Origin: CAVXWV01 sp963695415
GTDB lineage: Bacteria > Chloroflexota > Anaerolineae > Anaerolineales > UBA4823
Assembly (NCBI GenBank): GCA_963695415.1
Contig: CAVOGL010000004.1
Span: forward strand, 62,001-126,000
DNA: 64,000 nucleotides
Direction of reading: 5' to 3'
This document shows, one piece after another, positions 27,287-37,528 of the stretch. The notes under the pieces are model-generated. The model worked only from the letters and a program-made list of their open reading frames with translations, made no database searches and was not told the origin of the DNA. Each line of letters opens with the position of its first letter. The first letter of the stretch is position 1. The translations under genes and the position numbers were made by a program.

Positions 27287-28340
27287 TCAGGTCAGTTGAA
27301 CAACGGAAGTCAGGTTTTTGGGCAAGTCAGGGTCGAGTCCCGAGGCGAGAGATCTTTGGTATGCCAGCAGTTGACCGAAGGGTAGGTAAAGAGCGTTATA
27401 GAATGGTTCGGGTAATGTGGTTTTGATGGGTACATCGCAGTCACCTTTTCCGATCGTGATGCACCTGGCTCCCAATTTGCGCATTTCTAGCAAGACAGTT
27501 GCTTCATAGGTTCGATTTTCTTCCGAAAGCAGGGCGACGATGATGGTTTGATCATTGACCATCGACATGGGACCATGTCGAAATTCCAGGAAATGGAAAG
27601 GTTCACTGTGGCTTAAAGACATCTCCTTCATTTTTAAACTCAATTCACATGCCAGACCATCAGCGCGTCCCAGAACCCAGGAAGTAAAACCTGTTATTGT
27701 GTTGATCATTGCCGATCCTGGCGGCGAGGTCAATACTGTCCTTGAGCAATTGTTCGCAGTCTCCAGGCAATCTTTTCAGGCTGTCTTGACGTCCTTCCTT
27801 TCCCGCAATGATCAATCCAAGGAAACAAGCTGCCAGGTAAATGGTACTGAACGCACGAGTTTGGGCGACACTTTGCTCCTGCCCCAATTCGTAAACAAGG
27901 TTCAATCCGCCCAGGCTTGCCAGGGGCTGGTCAGCGTAACAGGAAATTGTCACCAGATCCCCCATTTTTCTCTTGAGGAATGCCTCACTCGCATTGATCG
28001 TCTCAGTCGTTGCCCCTGACCTGCTGACCGCTACAAGTAAAGTCCTCTCGTCACCATCTGGCTTGCGCATAGCTATACTGCCGGGGTTCAGCCACAGTTC
28101 TGAGCCTGGAATACCCAGACTGTGTAAACCACTGATTGACTGCAGGAAAGAAGCCGCTGCCAGTGAAAGGTAATATGTGGAGCCGCAGCCAGTAAATAAC
28201 ACATGATTGTAAGACCTGGTTTTGATGAATGATCCGATCTCGTTGGATTGTTTGTCAATCAACTTCAATGCCTCACGCCATGCAGCAGGTTGGGAGTTGA
28301 TCTCCTGGTAGGTAAACGTCCCTGGTTTGGTGGTTTTCAT
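27287..28340 (-). pseudogene. SIS-domain sugar isomerase/deaminase (AgaS/GlmS-like), one frameshift
   Basis: Two frames of one gene. The N-terminal frame (28340 to 27660) has the SIS domain (VLFTGCGSTYYLSLA, AVSRSGATTE). The C-terminal frame (to 27287) continues with the second SIS domain (GLACELSLKMKEMS, EFRHGPMSM). The joint near 27677 needs one base fewer, giving FYFLGSGTR followed by DGLACELS, the conserved text of AgaS/GlmS-type sugar-phosphate isomerases. Joined length is about 350 residues. The start overlaps the amidohydrolase stop (ATGA). It probably converts an amino- or keto-sugar phosphate. Frameshift or sequencing error cannot be distinguished. Confidence 0.82.
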
Positions 28341-29371
28341 CGGTTGGCAAAAATCCTTTGTGCGTTCTGATAATATACTTTTTCTAAAACTTCATCCGGC
28401 AAATTCAAGCCGTAAATTTGCCAGCGACCCTGGTATGGAACCTCACCAGCATTGTAATTAAAGTATTCGTCCTGTGTTTCAAGGAAACGGTAATAGATGC
28501 GGTATGTAACCGGGTCGGGTCCTGCGTCTGTACCGAATAAGATGCGGTCTTGATACTGGAGGAAGAATTTTTGGGCGCTGTATGGTTGGCGCCCCAACTC
28601 ACTGATCCTGGCACCGATATCGACAAAAAAATTTGGACACCGTTCGAGCAGCGCCCCGACCCAGCCCAGGTTCTCAGAATACCAGCCCACATGCGCGCCG
28701 ATGAAAGTCGTCTGGGGGTGGCGTTCAACGACTCTAGCCATGGCGTTGACAATTTCCTGGAAGGGTGGGTAAGGTGGGCTTGGAAAGTGCCAATCCGGAT
28801 GGTTACATAATTCATCCCAGCGTTCATTATAGGCATCCAACGGGTCAAAAAAGGCGACAGGGTCAGCGACGTGCACTAAAACGGGCATGTTCAGCTCTCC
28901 CGCCGTCTGCCATATGGGGTCCAGTCGTTTATCATCGACACCAACCAATTTTCCTTGATCATCTTTGACGCTCAATCCGAAACCTTTCCAGATTTTTAAA
29001 CCCGCTGCTCCCCAACCGGATTGGACACGTAGACGGCTGGCTGCCCAATCCGGGAACTTGTTGCCTTTCTTTTCCCAGGCATCCCAATCAACTCCGCCAA
29101 AGGATAGGAATCGTCCAGGTGCTGCCGAATTCAAGATATCCAGGTGTGAGGTCAGGATATCTTCACCCCAACCACCGTCCAGGTCAACGTAGGTGTGTAC
29201 ATTCACCTGGTCAAGACTTTCGATGATCTCCGGGACCAGGTCCCGTTCGAATTTATCGCCGACAAATCCTTCCAGGTGATTGTGCACATCGAACACGGGA
29301 AACCTGGGGGCAGCCACATCGGTATGCCGGATAATAAGATTGTGCCTGGGTTTGTAATCTGCGAGTTTCAT
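28337..29371 (-). CDS. Amidohydrolase-2 family metal-dependent hydrolase
   Basis: TIM-barrel hydrolase of 344 residues. Metal-binding motif FDVHNHLEG near the N-terminus (about 25-33), VLVHVADP (about 170), FIGAHVGW (about 237), and GTDAGPDP (about 280) supplying the catalytic Asp. The family contains lactonases and decarboxylases for sugar- or aromatic-derived carboxylates. The ATG at 29371 follows AGGAG by six bases. It heads an apparent operon with the SIS-domain protein and the GatZ-like aldolase, suggesting a catabolic pathway in which it opens a lactone or cleaves an amide of an amino-sugar. Substrate not readable. Confidence 0.8.
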   Translation of the reverse strand: MKLADYKPRHNLIIRHTDVAAPRFPVFDVHNHLEGFVGDKFERDLVPEIIESLDQVNVHTYVDLDGGWGEDILTSHLDILNSAAPGRFLSFGGVDWDAWEKKGNKFPDWAASRLRVQSGWGAAGLKIWKGFGLSVKDDQGKLVGVDDKRLDPIWQTAGELNMPVLVHVADPVAFFDPLDAYNERWDELCNHPDWHFPSPPYPPFQEIVNAMARVVERHPQTTFIGAHVGWYSENLGWVGALLERCPNFFVDIGARISELGRQPYSAQKFFLQYQDRILFGTDAGPDPVTYRIYYRFLETQDEYFNYNAGEVPYQGRWQIYGLNLPDEVLEKVYYQNAQRIFANR

Positions 29372-29513
29372 CCTTTTCTCCTGGTCTGATACTACCAATC
29401 TGGAGGTTACTCGTCAAGGTACAGCTGGTTGCATCGGATATGACGCTGATGAATAAGGTTCTAGGCTGGTGTGTTTGACATACCTTGTTATAATCTCGTG
29501 ATCCGGAGGTTAT

Positions 29514-29969
29514 ATGATATACCGCTTACAGAATCAGAAGTATCCTGACAAGACTCTCAGTTTGACCGCTAATACCTGGCACAAGATTCTCGATCTGGCA
29601 GAAAAATTTGGTTGGTCTCCTGTCGTACGCGGGCAGTCTGACCACTGGGAAGCACTGCTGCCGGTAGCTGGAACCATCAATGGACGACCTTTGTTAGTTT
29701 ATGATGAGGCTCAAGAGTCGAAATTAACTCTCATCATAATAGAAGATGCTCTCAACCTTGCAGATTGTTTGGAAGACGCCTTTATCGATCTGGAACCAGT
29801 GCGTTTGCCATCAAGATATTTCTACTTCAAAGACTGGGGGATAGAAAATGACCTGGCTCCCAGTATTGGTGCGATTCAATCAGTCATTGACTTTGCTCGT
29901 ATTGGCGCCTTCCACATCGAGGCTTACCGGCGGTTAAATCAATCCGATAGCAGAGGCTTTGCTGGTTGA
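29514..29969 (+). CDS. Hypothetical protein, 151 residues
   Basis: Not recognised. A well-formed GGAGGT lies six bases before the ATG at 29514, and the codon use matches the neighbours, so translation is likely. The protein is soluble, acidic, without signal peptide or membrane segment. Visible stretches are an N-terminal half with several tryptophans (WHKILDLAEKFGW) and a C-terminal half with conserved-looking YFKDWGIEND. It is transcribed divergently from the amidohydrolase operon and converges with the old-yellow-enzyme gene, so context gives no clue. Confidence 0.55.
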   Translation: MIYRLQNQKYPDKTLSLTANTWHKILDLAEKFGWSPVVRGQSDHWEALLPVAGTINGRPLLVYDEAQESKLTLIIIEDALNLADCLEDAFIDLEPVRLPSRYFYFKDWGIENDLAPSIGAIQSVIDFARIGAFHIEAYRRLNQSDSRGFAG

Positions 29970-30050
29970 TCCTGTTACAAGCAGCGTTAACCCGGCTCAA
30001 CAGGCGAAGGATGCCAAAAACCTCTGGCTTAGTTACTTGAATTAACCGTT

Positions 30051-31464
30051 TTACTTCTTTTTAGGCTGGGGCATCGCCTTATAATATGGGTCTAGCGGGT
30101 AACAGCCTGAAACCATTCCCTGGCGGGGGGCGGTTGTACAGTCACTAAAGGTACGGCAAAGGCGCTTTCGCTGCACTGGATTTCCCTGGAGTACATGCGC
30201 AGGTAAATCCGGATATGAGAGCAGCATCCTGCCCAGTCCGATAAAATCAACCTTGCCTGTGCGCACGTTATGTTGGGCAACATTTGGTAGCCATTCCTGC
30301 AGATAAGAGTAAGCCGAACCAACCATGAGCAATCGTGGAAAGGCAGCTTTCAATTCTGCAGTCACTTTGACCTGTCTTGCCACGCCGGTTAATGGGTCTT
30401 CTGGCGGCAGGTAACCGTCGGATGGCGGGAACAGAGCCGGTCGCTGGATGTGTGGGTTGTAATATGGGCTCCCACCGGTAATGTTGACCAGCTCGACACC
30501 GATTTCCGAGAGAAGGTTAAGAAAGCGTTTTGTTTCTGATAAGTCGTAGTTGCACGGCATCCTGGTGGTTACACCCAAATGCAAATGGGTACTGCCTGGG
30601 CGCTGCCGGTTGACCGATGTGGGTGGTTGAGTCAGGCTCGAAGGGCACCAAATCGAAAGCACTCAAACGAACCCCGATGCGCAATCCTGGCACGCGTGCA
30701 TTCAGTCCTGATACGATCATGCGTAAAAAGCGCGTACGGTTCTCGAAGCTGCCGCCGAAATCTCCCGGACGGTTGAAACCGCTGAGCAGCTCGTGTCCCA
30801 GATACCCATGGCAGTGTTTGATATCCACAAATTGGAAACCGGCATCCTGAGCCATTTCTCCTGCCAGAATGAAATCATCAACCAGAGAGAGCAGTTCCTC
30901 ATCCGAAATAATCGGGGTTAGCTCTGAGATGCCAAATTTTTTATCCAGGTATGGGTGATGGTAAGCGATAACCGGTTCTAAACCGCTGCCTGGATTCGGA
31001 CGGCAGAAACGACCGGAATGGGTAAGCTGCAGACCTACCAGTAGATCACTAGTGGTCCCAAAATTCTCAAGATGGGAATCAACCAACGACTGACGCAACT
31101 GGAGGAGCGAAGGCAGGTTGTCTTCGTTAATCAAAAGCTGGTTGGGGTTTGCCCTGCCTGCATGCCGAACGGCGACAGCTTCCCCACCCCAAATTAATTT
31201 CGCTCCGCTTGCACCAAAATTTCTCCACCTTCGATTGGTCAACTCAGTAGGGCGTCCATCCAATGTGCCATCCCAGCCTTCCATGGGTTGTGCACAAAAC
31301 CGGTTACCGATTACAAATCCATCGGATAATGTATAGGGTTGTGCCAATGGCGAAGATGGACCGCTGAGGACAGATTCATCGAATGGCAGCTCGAAGCCAG
31401 TATCTTGCACCTGGGCAGTAAACATTTCAGCGTTCCTGATTTGGGCAACAGCGCTGAATTTCAT
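30051..31464 (-). pseudogene. Old-yellow-enzyme NADH:flavin oxidoreductase, one frameshift
   Basis: Two frames of one FMN TIM-barrel protein. The N-terminal frame (31464 to 30517) shows LSDGFVIGNRFCAQPMEG, GLQLTHSGRFC and FVDIKHCHGYLGHELLSGFNRP, all typical of the OYE family (2,4-dienoyl-CoA reductase-like). The C-terminal frame (to 30051) holds the later barrel strands (VELVNITGGSPYYNP, KVDFIGLGRMLLSYPDLP) and a short Cys-containing end. The joint lies near 30560-30590 and needs one base fewer. It is downstream of an SDR and GH88 gene, so it belonged to that operon. Such enzymes reduce activated double bonds of sugar-derived or aromatic enones. Confidence 0.82.
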
Positions 31465-31486
31465 CGTCGGAATTCTTTATCAGGTG

Positions 31487-32260
31487 TCATAGGCGTCGTA
31501 AGTGAAAGCCTCCATCCACATTGATGATCTCACCGGTAGAAAATGCCAGGTCACCATCTGCAATTGCCGAAACCACCCGCGCTACGTCCTCAGGTTGTCC
31601 CCAACGACGGATTGGTGTTAAACCTTGCTCAATTAACCGGTCGTATTTTTCTTTTGCCACACTCGTCATGTCCGTTTGGATGATACCAGGTCGGATTTCG
31701 TATACATTGATTCCTGCATCTGCCAGAGTGGTTGCGAAAAGCGCGGTCATCATCGCCATACCGGCTTTGGATAAACAGTATTCTGAACGCTCAGGACTGG
31801 CAGTGTAGGCACTGATCGATCCGATGTTGATAATCGCCGGGTTTTTTACCTTTCCATCAGTTATTAATTCAACCATCCATCCAGCCACCGCTTGTGATAG
31901 GAAAAACGGACCCTTCAGGTTAGCGCTCATGACTTCGTCATAACTCTCTTCACTGACCTCAAGCAGGTTGACGCGTTTACGCGGTGCCATCCCCGCGTTG
32001 TTGACCAGTAGATCGATCTTTCCATATTTGTTTCTAACTTCGGACAACATCCTCTCGCGATCATCTCGACTGCTGATGTCTGCCTGTATCGTAAGTGCAT
32101 TAGCGCCATTTTCTTGAGCCAGCTGTGTAGTTTCTTGTGCTGCCTGTCGGTCGCCCCGGTAATTAACAACCACATCCCAGCCTTTTTGTGCCAGTTCGAG
32201 GACGATCGCTTTGCCTATCCCGCGGCTGCTCCCGGTGACCAGAGCGGTTTTTAAACTCAT
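31487..32260 (-). CDS. SDR family oxidoreductase (FabG-like)
   Basis: Classical short-chain dehydrogenase of 257 residues: cofactor motif TGSSRGIG (about 9-16), NNAGMAP (about 88-94), catalytic Ser in IINIGSISAY (about 144-153), catalytic YCLSK (about 161-165) and terminal VDGGFH. Its start overlaps the GH88 stop (TGATG), and the old-yellow-enzyme follows by 22 bases, so these three form an operon. The likely role is oxidation or reduction of an unsaturated or keto-uronate from the GH88 reaction. The FabG resemblance does not imply fatty-acid synthesis here. Confidence 0.82.
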   Translation of the reverse strand: MSLKTALVTGSSRGIGKAIVLELAQKGWDVVVNYRGDRQAAQETTQLAQENGANALTIQADISSRDDRERMLSEVRNKYGKIDLLVNNAGMAPRKRVNLLEVSEESYDEVMSANLKGPFFLSQAVAGWMVELITDGKVKNPAIINIGSISAYTASPERSEYCLSKAGMAMMTALFATTLADAGINVYEIRPGIIQTDMTSVAKEKYDRLIEQGLTPIRRWGQPEDVARVVSAIADGDLAFSTGEIINVDGGFHLRRL

Positions 32261-33399
32261 CAGGGATGCTGCTCCAAGAGCCTGATAGCTTTGTCGACTG
32301 CTTCAACGAAGAAGTGCTCTCCCCACATCACGCTTTCATCAATCCCCAATCCCTTTTCCTGGTGGTAAATCCCGTGCAGTAAGATGCCTTCCCATCCAGG
32401 CTTGTTTTTTGCCAGGTAATTCTCACCGCATAGGGTCTCGGTGATCTTGAAAGCTGCTTTCTGGTATATGTTGGCATGGTGGGCGTCCTGAACCAGGTTG
32501 GCGAGGTTAAACAATCCGCTCGCAGCAATTGCGGCAGCTGAGCTTTCTGCCAGCCTGGGTTGGCGCGGGTCGTCGTAATCGTTAGGTGGAATTCCCGGTC
32601 CAAAAACCGCATCCTCATCAAAGCTTGTTTTAGAAAGATAAAAATCCGCACATTGTTGAGCAGTCACCAGATAAGACCTCTCGCCGGTCAGAGAAAATGC
32701 TGTCCCAAAGCCATACAGTGCCCAGGCAAGTCCGCGAGCCCAGCATGAATCTCCGCGCCATCCCTGGTGAGTTGATTGGCGCAGGAATTCACCCGTTTGG
32801 GTGTCGAAAATACCTTCGTGCGCTGTGCTGCCGTCTCCCCGCACCAGGTAGCGTTGGGTTGTCATGCAATGAGTGTGTGCTTTCTCCAGCAATTCCAGGT
32901 TCCCGGTTTGCAGGGCTGAATAGAAGACAATGCCGATGTTCATCATAATGTCGATGAATAATGATTCTTTACCTATGAACGAACAAAGATACCCGCCTTT
33001 TTCCTGGAATCTGTCGCCCATCGTTTCACCCGCGGTTACCACCACCTGTTGGAGATCCGGATCGCCAGTTAATTCATACCATCTCTGGTAAGTTGACCAG
33101 AACAAAAAACCGAGGTCATGCACATTGCGGTCAACATTGCGGTGTTCGATCAGTTTTGAATAATGCTGGCTTTTTTCCAACCAGCGTTCTTGATGGGTAC
33201 GGGCATAAAAAAGCCACATCATTCCCCCCAGGAAGCCATCGCACCAGTGTGTCCAGCTCTCTCCGGAATGTGCCCATTTTCCATTTTCTGAATACATGGG
33301 GAAAAAATCAGGATGTTTTTCTGTTAGGTCCCAGACTTGTTTTTGTGAGAATTCAAAAGCATTCTGGTATTTGTTTATCAAGGTTTTAAATTTGGTCAT
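32260..33399 (-). CDS. GH88 unsaturated glucuronyl/rhamnogalacturonyl hydrolase
   Basis: Glycosidase of 379 residues, a six-hairpin (alpha/alpha) toroid. It matches GH88: HWCDGFLGGMMWLFY near the N-terminus, VHDLGFLFWSTY and ESLFIDIMMN, which supply the two catalytic aspartates known in the family, then GDSCWARGLAWALYGF. GH88 enzymes remove 4,5-unsaturated uronates left by polysaccharide lyases (pectin, glycosaminoglycan, ulvan). It is followed by an SDR and an old-yellow-enzyme, a plausible route for the released unsaturated uronate. The ATG at 33399 matches the family's start better than the TTG at 33435; neither has a clear ribosome site. Confidence 0.85.
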   Translation of the reverse strand: MTKFKTLINKYQNAFEFSQKQVWDLTEKHPDFFPMYSENGKWAHSGESWTHWCDGFLGGMMWLFYARTHQERWLEKSQHYSKLIEHRNVDRNVHDLGFLFWSTYQRWYELTGDPDLQQVVVTAGETMGDRFQEKGGYLCSFIGKESLFIDIMMNIGIVFYSALQTGNLELLEKAHTHCMTTQRYLVRGDGSTAHEGIFDTQTGEFLRQSTHQGWRGDSCWARGLAWALYGFGTAFSLTGERSYLVTAQQCADFYLSKTSFDEDAVFGPGIPPNDYDDPRQPRLAESSAAAIAASGLFNLANLVQDAHHANIYQKAAFKITETLCGENYLAKNKPGWEGILLHGIYHQEKGLGIDESVMWGEHFFVEAVDKAIRLLEQHP

Positions 33400-33490
33400 G
33401 GGATTGATGATAACAGAAGTTACAGGATGATACAATTATCATCACAGCAATTTCCCAAATATACTGGTAATTTTAAAAAAAGGAATTATT

Positions 33491-35256
33491 TTGACAGCTA
33501 TCAACATTGTACTCAATTATGCCAGGAAATATTGGCTATATCTATTTATCACAATTGTTAGCATGATACTTCTCGTAGGGGTTCAGCTGCTGGTGCCTTG
33601 GATTATCAAGCTGCTCATCGGTCTGGTCACGGATGAAACCGTTGCCGCAGATTCTATTTCCCAGATCACCACATTAACATTAATTGCATTAGGTGTATTC
33701 ATAGCCCGGGCTGGTTTGCAATTTTTACGCAGTTACATGGCTCATGTTGCTGGCTGGGGAGTGGTTGCTGATGTCAGGAAGCATATTTACGAGCATCTCC
33801 AGCGGCTTTCATTACGCTTTTATGAAGATAAGCAAACGGGTCAATTAATGTCAAGGGTGGTCAACGATTCTGACCTGTTTGAAATGTTGATCGCTCACTC
33901 GATCCCGGAAATCTTTGTCAGTATATTGACATTGATTGGGGTGTCGATTGTGATGGTGACATTGAATTGGAAGCTGGCATTACTCACCCTGGTTCCAATC
34001 CCACTGGTGGTATTCTCCCTGAAAGTGTTTGCCAAACGCGTCCGCCCTGCATTTCGTGAGCGGCAGAAGGAGTTGGGCGAATTGAATGCAATCCTGAACG
34101 ATAACATCTCCGGTATCCGCGAGATTAAAGCGTTTACCCGGGAAGAAACAGAGAGTTACCGGATTGGTTACCGCATCGATCGTTACAAATTATCCCTGCT
34201 CAGTGCCCTGCGCTTGATGGCGACATTCCATCCCTTCGTTGACTTCACATCCTCCCTCGGAATGTTGATCGTCATCTACTTTGGGGGCAGGCTTGCATTA
34301 GGCGGTACTTTGCCAGTGGCTGATTTGGTTGCCATTTTCCTTTACCTCGAGCTTTTTTACCAGCCGGTGCGCAGCCTGAGCAGCGCATGGGAGAATACCC
34401 AAAACGCGCTTGCCGGTGCGGACAGGGTCAATGATCTCCTGGCGGAGGAGCCCGAATAAGCGCCTATGCCGGTGCTGTTGAATTGCAGGGTCGCGCAGAA
34501 GGCTCGATTTCATTCCAGGATGTGATGTTTGAATATACGCCTGGAGTTCAGGTGTTGGAAGAAATAAACCTGGATATACCGGCACAATCGGTGGTTGCCC
34601 TGGTGGGTCCCACTGGAGTGGGGAAATCCACACTTGTCAGTTTGATCCCTCGTTTTTATGACGTATGCGCCGGATCGATAAAACTGGATGGCAAGGATAT
34701 TTGCCACCTGACTCTGGACAGCCTGCGTCGCCAAATCAGCATTGTCTTGCAGGATGTGTTTTTATTCCATGGGACCGCACGCGAGAATATTCTTTTCGGT
34801 CGCCCAGGCGCGAGTGAACAAGAAATGATCGAGGCAGCCAGGACCGCCAATGCACACGAGTTCATCATGCAGCTGCCAGAGGGATACGATACTTTGATCG
34901 GTGAACGCGGGGTAAAGCTCTCAGGCGGGCAAAAACAACGTTTGTCGATTGCACGCGCAGTATTGAAAGATGCACCGATCTTGATCCTTGACGAGGCGAC
35001 ATCGTCCGTGGACACGGAAACTGAGTTGTTGATCCAGCAGGCATTGGAACGTCTGATGGTGGGAAGGACAACGATCATAATCGCCCATCGACTTTCCACT
35101 GTTCGTAACGCGGATATGATCGTTGTACTTGAAGGCAAACACATCGTCGAGCAAGGTGGTCATGAAGAGCTGCTGAGCCGTAAAGGCTTGTACTACCGCT
35201 TGTATTCGATACAGCGGCAGTTGATCCCGGTGGAAGATTATTCATTGACTGTGTAA
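33491..35256 (+). pseudogene. ABC exporter half-transporter, one frameshift
   Basis: Two frames give one half-size exporter of about 580 residues. The first (33491-34459) holds six membrane helices; the second (from 34442 in the other frame, to 35256) holds the nucleotide-binding domain with Walker A VGPTGVGKST, signature LSGGQKQR and canonical Walker B ILILDEATSSVDTETE. The joint at about 34453-34457 needs one extra base (GAATAA read as GAAATA), after which the text runs LLAEEPEISAYAGAVELQG. The canonical motifs suggest a homodimeric exporter. The TTG start at 33491 has AAAGGA upstream. Divergent from the GH88 operon. Confidence 0.82.
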
Positions 35257-35269
35257 ATTGGAGGCAGAA

Positions 35270-36019
35270 ATGAGTGTGGACGAAAGCGATCCGTTCGATA
35301 TTGCCAGGTTATATCGTTATTTGCGCGTGGTTGATGTCAGTGACAGCCTGGACGGAATGGGTTATTTCGACCTTTGCTTGATGGACGCTGATATTCGTCC
35401 GATCTGGCAGGGGATGCGCTTCTGGGGTCCTGCGTTGACTATTCGCTGTGTGCCCGCAAACCGACCAATGTGGATTTTGGAGGATACGAAGGACATCGTG
35501 AACGCGCACGGAATCTGGTTCGATGAAGTCCCCCACCCTGACCTGGACGCCCTCGTCTCAGCGGGTCATGTCATCGTTACGGACACGGGAGGAGCGGGAG
35601 AGGTGGGTTTTTGGGGATCAGCCAACAGCCTCAGCCTGGTAGCCCAGGGAGCAGTTGGGATTATTACGGATGGATACTGCCGTGATACGGCGGAATTAAG
35701 CCTGCAGCGAACACCAATTTGTGCCAGGAAGCGGGGACGGACGATTATCCCGGGAAGAATCCAGGTAGTGGATACCCAGGTCCCCATTGGCTGTGGTGGG
35801 GTTCAGGTCAGGGCAGGTGATATCATCGGCGCTGATGATGATGGGATTGTAGTGGTTCCCATCGAAATCGCCGTGCAGGTGGCGGTTCATGCCCGAGAGG
35901 TGCTGCTGGCAGATATGCGCGCACGCAGCGCCTTGTACAAGAAGCTATCAATACCGCCGGACGAGACTGTTGATTACACTGCTGTAGAGGCGTATTACGC
36001 TCAATTGATTTTGGATTGA
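35270..36019 (+). CDS. RraA family protein (first of three in the window)
   Basis: Protein of 249 residues with the RraA fold: DSLDGMGY near residue 27, GFWGSANSLSLVAQGAVGIITDGYCRDT (about 110-137) with the TDGxxRD motif, and GDIIGADDDGIVVVP (about 183-197). RraA in E. coli inhibits RNase E, but most bacterial members are related to HMG/CHA-type pyruvate aldolases and use the Arg-Asp pair and divalent metal. ATG at 35270 with GGAGG five bases upstream; an in-frame TTG at 35258 overlaps that site. It directly follows the frameshifted ABC gene. In a catabolic context, aldolase activity on a sugar-derived 2-keto-3-deoxy acid is a reasonable guess. Confidence 0.82.
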   Translation: MSVDESDPFDIARLYRYLRVVDVSDSLDGMGYFDLCLMDADIRPIWQGMRFWGPALTIRCVPANRPMWILEDTKDIVNAHGIWFDEVPHPDLDALVSAGHVIVTDTGGAGEVGFWGSANSLSLVAQGAVGIITDGYCRDTAELSLQRTPICARKRGRTIIPGRIQVVDTQVPIGCGGVQVRAGDIIGADDDGIVVVPIEIAVQVAVHAREVLLADMRARSALYKKLSIPPDETVDYTAVEAYYAQLILD

Positions 36020-36027
36020 AGCTTGAT

Positions 36028-36740
36028 TCAGTCTGGCGATTCGTCCTGAGAAGGAGAAGATTGCAGTCCCCGACGCGAAGCTAAATCTGTTGCTCGCTGC
36101 ACCATGAGATCAAGCCTCAATTTTAAATCATCAGCGGCTTGTTTTAGCATTCGGTAACTGCTGGTCTCTTTCAAGGTGCGAATATCACTGGAAAGATTCC
36201 AGGCATTGCCTATCGAAACAAAGCTGGAACCACCGAACTGCCAACCCCCCACTGTTTCTCTGCCAAAGTTTTCCTTGGTGATTATGCGGGTAAAGTGTGG
36301 TGGTGTGTAGATGCCCAATGGAAGCATGGGGTAACCACTTTCCAATGCCAGGTGTACCGCCCCTGACCTTGCCCTGCGCACCTCTTTGCCGTGGTTTAGC
36401 TGACCTTCAGGGAATATGACGATGGTATTTCCGAGTTTTAAGCGTTCATAAGCTGTTTCGAGAGCCTCTTGCCTCGTCCCGCTGCTACTGGGATCTGGTC
36501 TGACCAGGCAAGCAGCTTGCCGAAAAACGGGAGGGTGAGCAGGTCTTCCTCAACCAGAAAATGCAGCCGGTCTTTGATAATCGAAGGGATGATAAAAACA
36601 TCACTGGCGAAACTGTGGTTGGCGACGATGATTTTTGGACCTGGGATGATATTCTCCGTGCCATCCACATGTAATCCGGGGATAAAAAGAGTGCGGTAGG
36701 TGACAGCCAGTGTCCGGGTAAAGTTGTACCAGAATTCCAT
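36028..36740 (-). pseudogene. 1-acyl-glycerol-3-phosphate acyltransferase (PlsC-like), one frameshift
   Basis: Two frames form one PlsC-family protein of about 235 residues. The N-terminal frame (36740 to 36438) carries KIIVANHSFASDVF (NHxxxxD) and LPFFGKLLAWSDQIPV. The second frame, read after a one-base correction near 36477 (GGG run), carries NTIVIFPEGQLNHG, the FPEG motif, then RRARSGAVHLA and PMLPLGIY. Joined, all acyltransferase motifs are present. Enzymes of this family acylate lysophosphatidic acid or other glycerophospholipid precursors at the inner membrane face. Converges with the RraA gene. Confidence 0.8.
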
Positions 36741-36778
36741 CTTAGAACCTCATAAATACTGTTTGTTCTTTGAATTAA

Positions 36779-37528
36779 TTATAACTCACCTTGGTGTCCA
36801 AAACGATCGACTACATTCTGTTGGAACTCATTCTTTGCTTGGAGCAGGGTTTTGATGATTTCCTTGTTGCTCATACCGCCGGAACTGCGCGCCGCAGCTA
36901 TCACGGTGTTACATTCGTTCGTGTCCATGTATCTGACCGCATCCAGAAGTTTGGATTCTTCATCTTCCTGGAAGACCAGAAAACCGTGCTTGTCCGCGTG
37001 TATCAGTTGACCAGATTGGACCACCCTGCCAAAAGCCTGCACTTCGACTCCCCAACGCACCGGAATCACATGCGCGTGTCCTACGCACAAACGCCTTGCT
37101 AATGCTTTGAATCCTGCATTGGTCATCTCGTCCAGGTCCCGTATAGCGCCGTCGGTAATCGTGCCCACACAACCAAGGGCGCTGTGGATATTGCTGTTGA
37201 CCTCGCCCCAGAACGAACCGATCACCTGGGGTTTATCCAGGTCCTGGATTACCACAATTTTTGGACCCTAAATCGATGACAGATAGCGGTAATACACATC
37301 TCTGGATTCAGAGTTGTTTTGTTTGTGTTGTGGGTTGCTGGGTTCGATAACCACGGTTACTGCATACCCAACCATGGGACCCATTTGTGGCATGAAATCT
37401 GTGCATTCCTCTAAATTGAATCCATCCTTCGACGGATCGCGGCTGGTGATTTGTTCCCAGCCATTGTAAACTGCCGGTGTATTGAACCTTTTTAATTGAA
37501 GTAATTCAGCATGTGTTAACCTGGACAC
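36779..37528 (-). pseudogene. RraA family protein with an in-frame TAG stop (second of three)
   Basis: One reading frame of 249 codons plus stop, interrupted only by TAG at 37270-37268. Upstream part: THAELLQLKRFNTPAVYNGW. Downstream part: GSFWGEVNSNIHSALGCVGTITDGAIRDLDEM with the TDGxxRD motif. The frame on both sides is the same, so this is a nonsense codon rather than an indel; the text around it reads YLSSI-stop-GPKIVVIQDLD. A GTG at 37528 preceded by GGAGG at six bases is the preferred start. The joined protein would be a complete RraA relative like those at 35270 and 45806. Confidence 0.78.

Noticed and set aside
29470..29510. Promoter for the 151-residue protein (TTGACA with TATAAT)
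   Set aside because: The two boxes are only eight bases apart, so they cannot form one promoter.
37268..37270. Pyrrolysine or other recoding of the TAG
   Set aside because: Nothing else in the window shows in-frame TAG within conserved genes, and TAG is used as a normal stop; a mutation or error is simpler.
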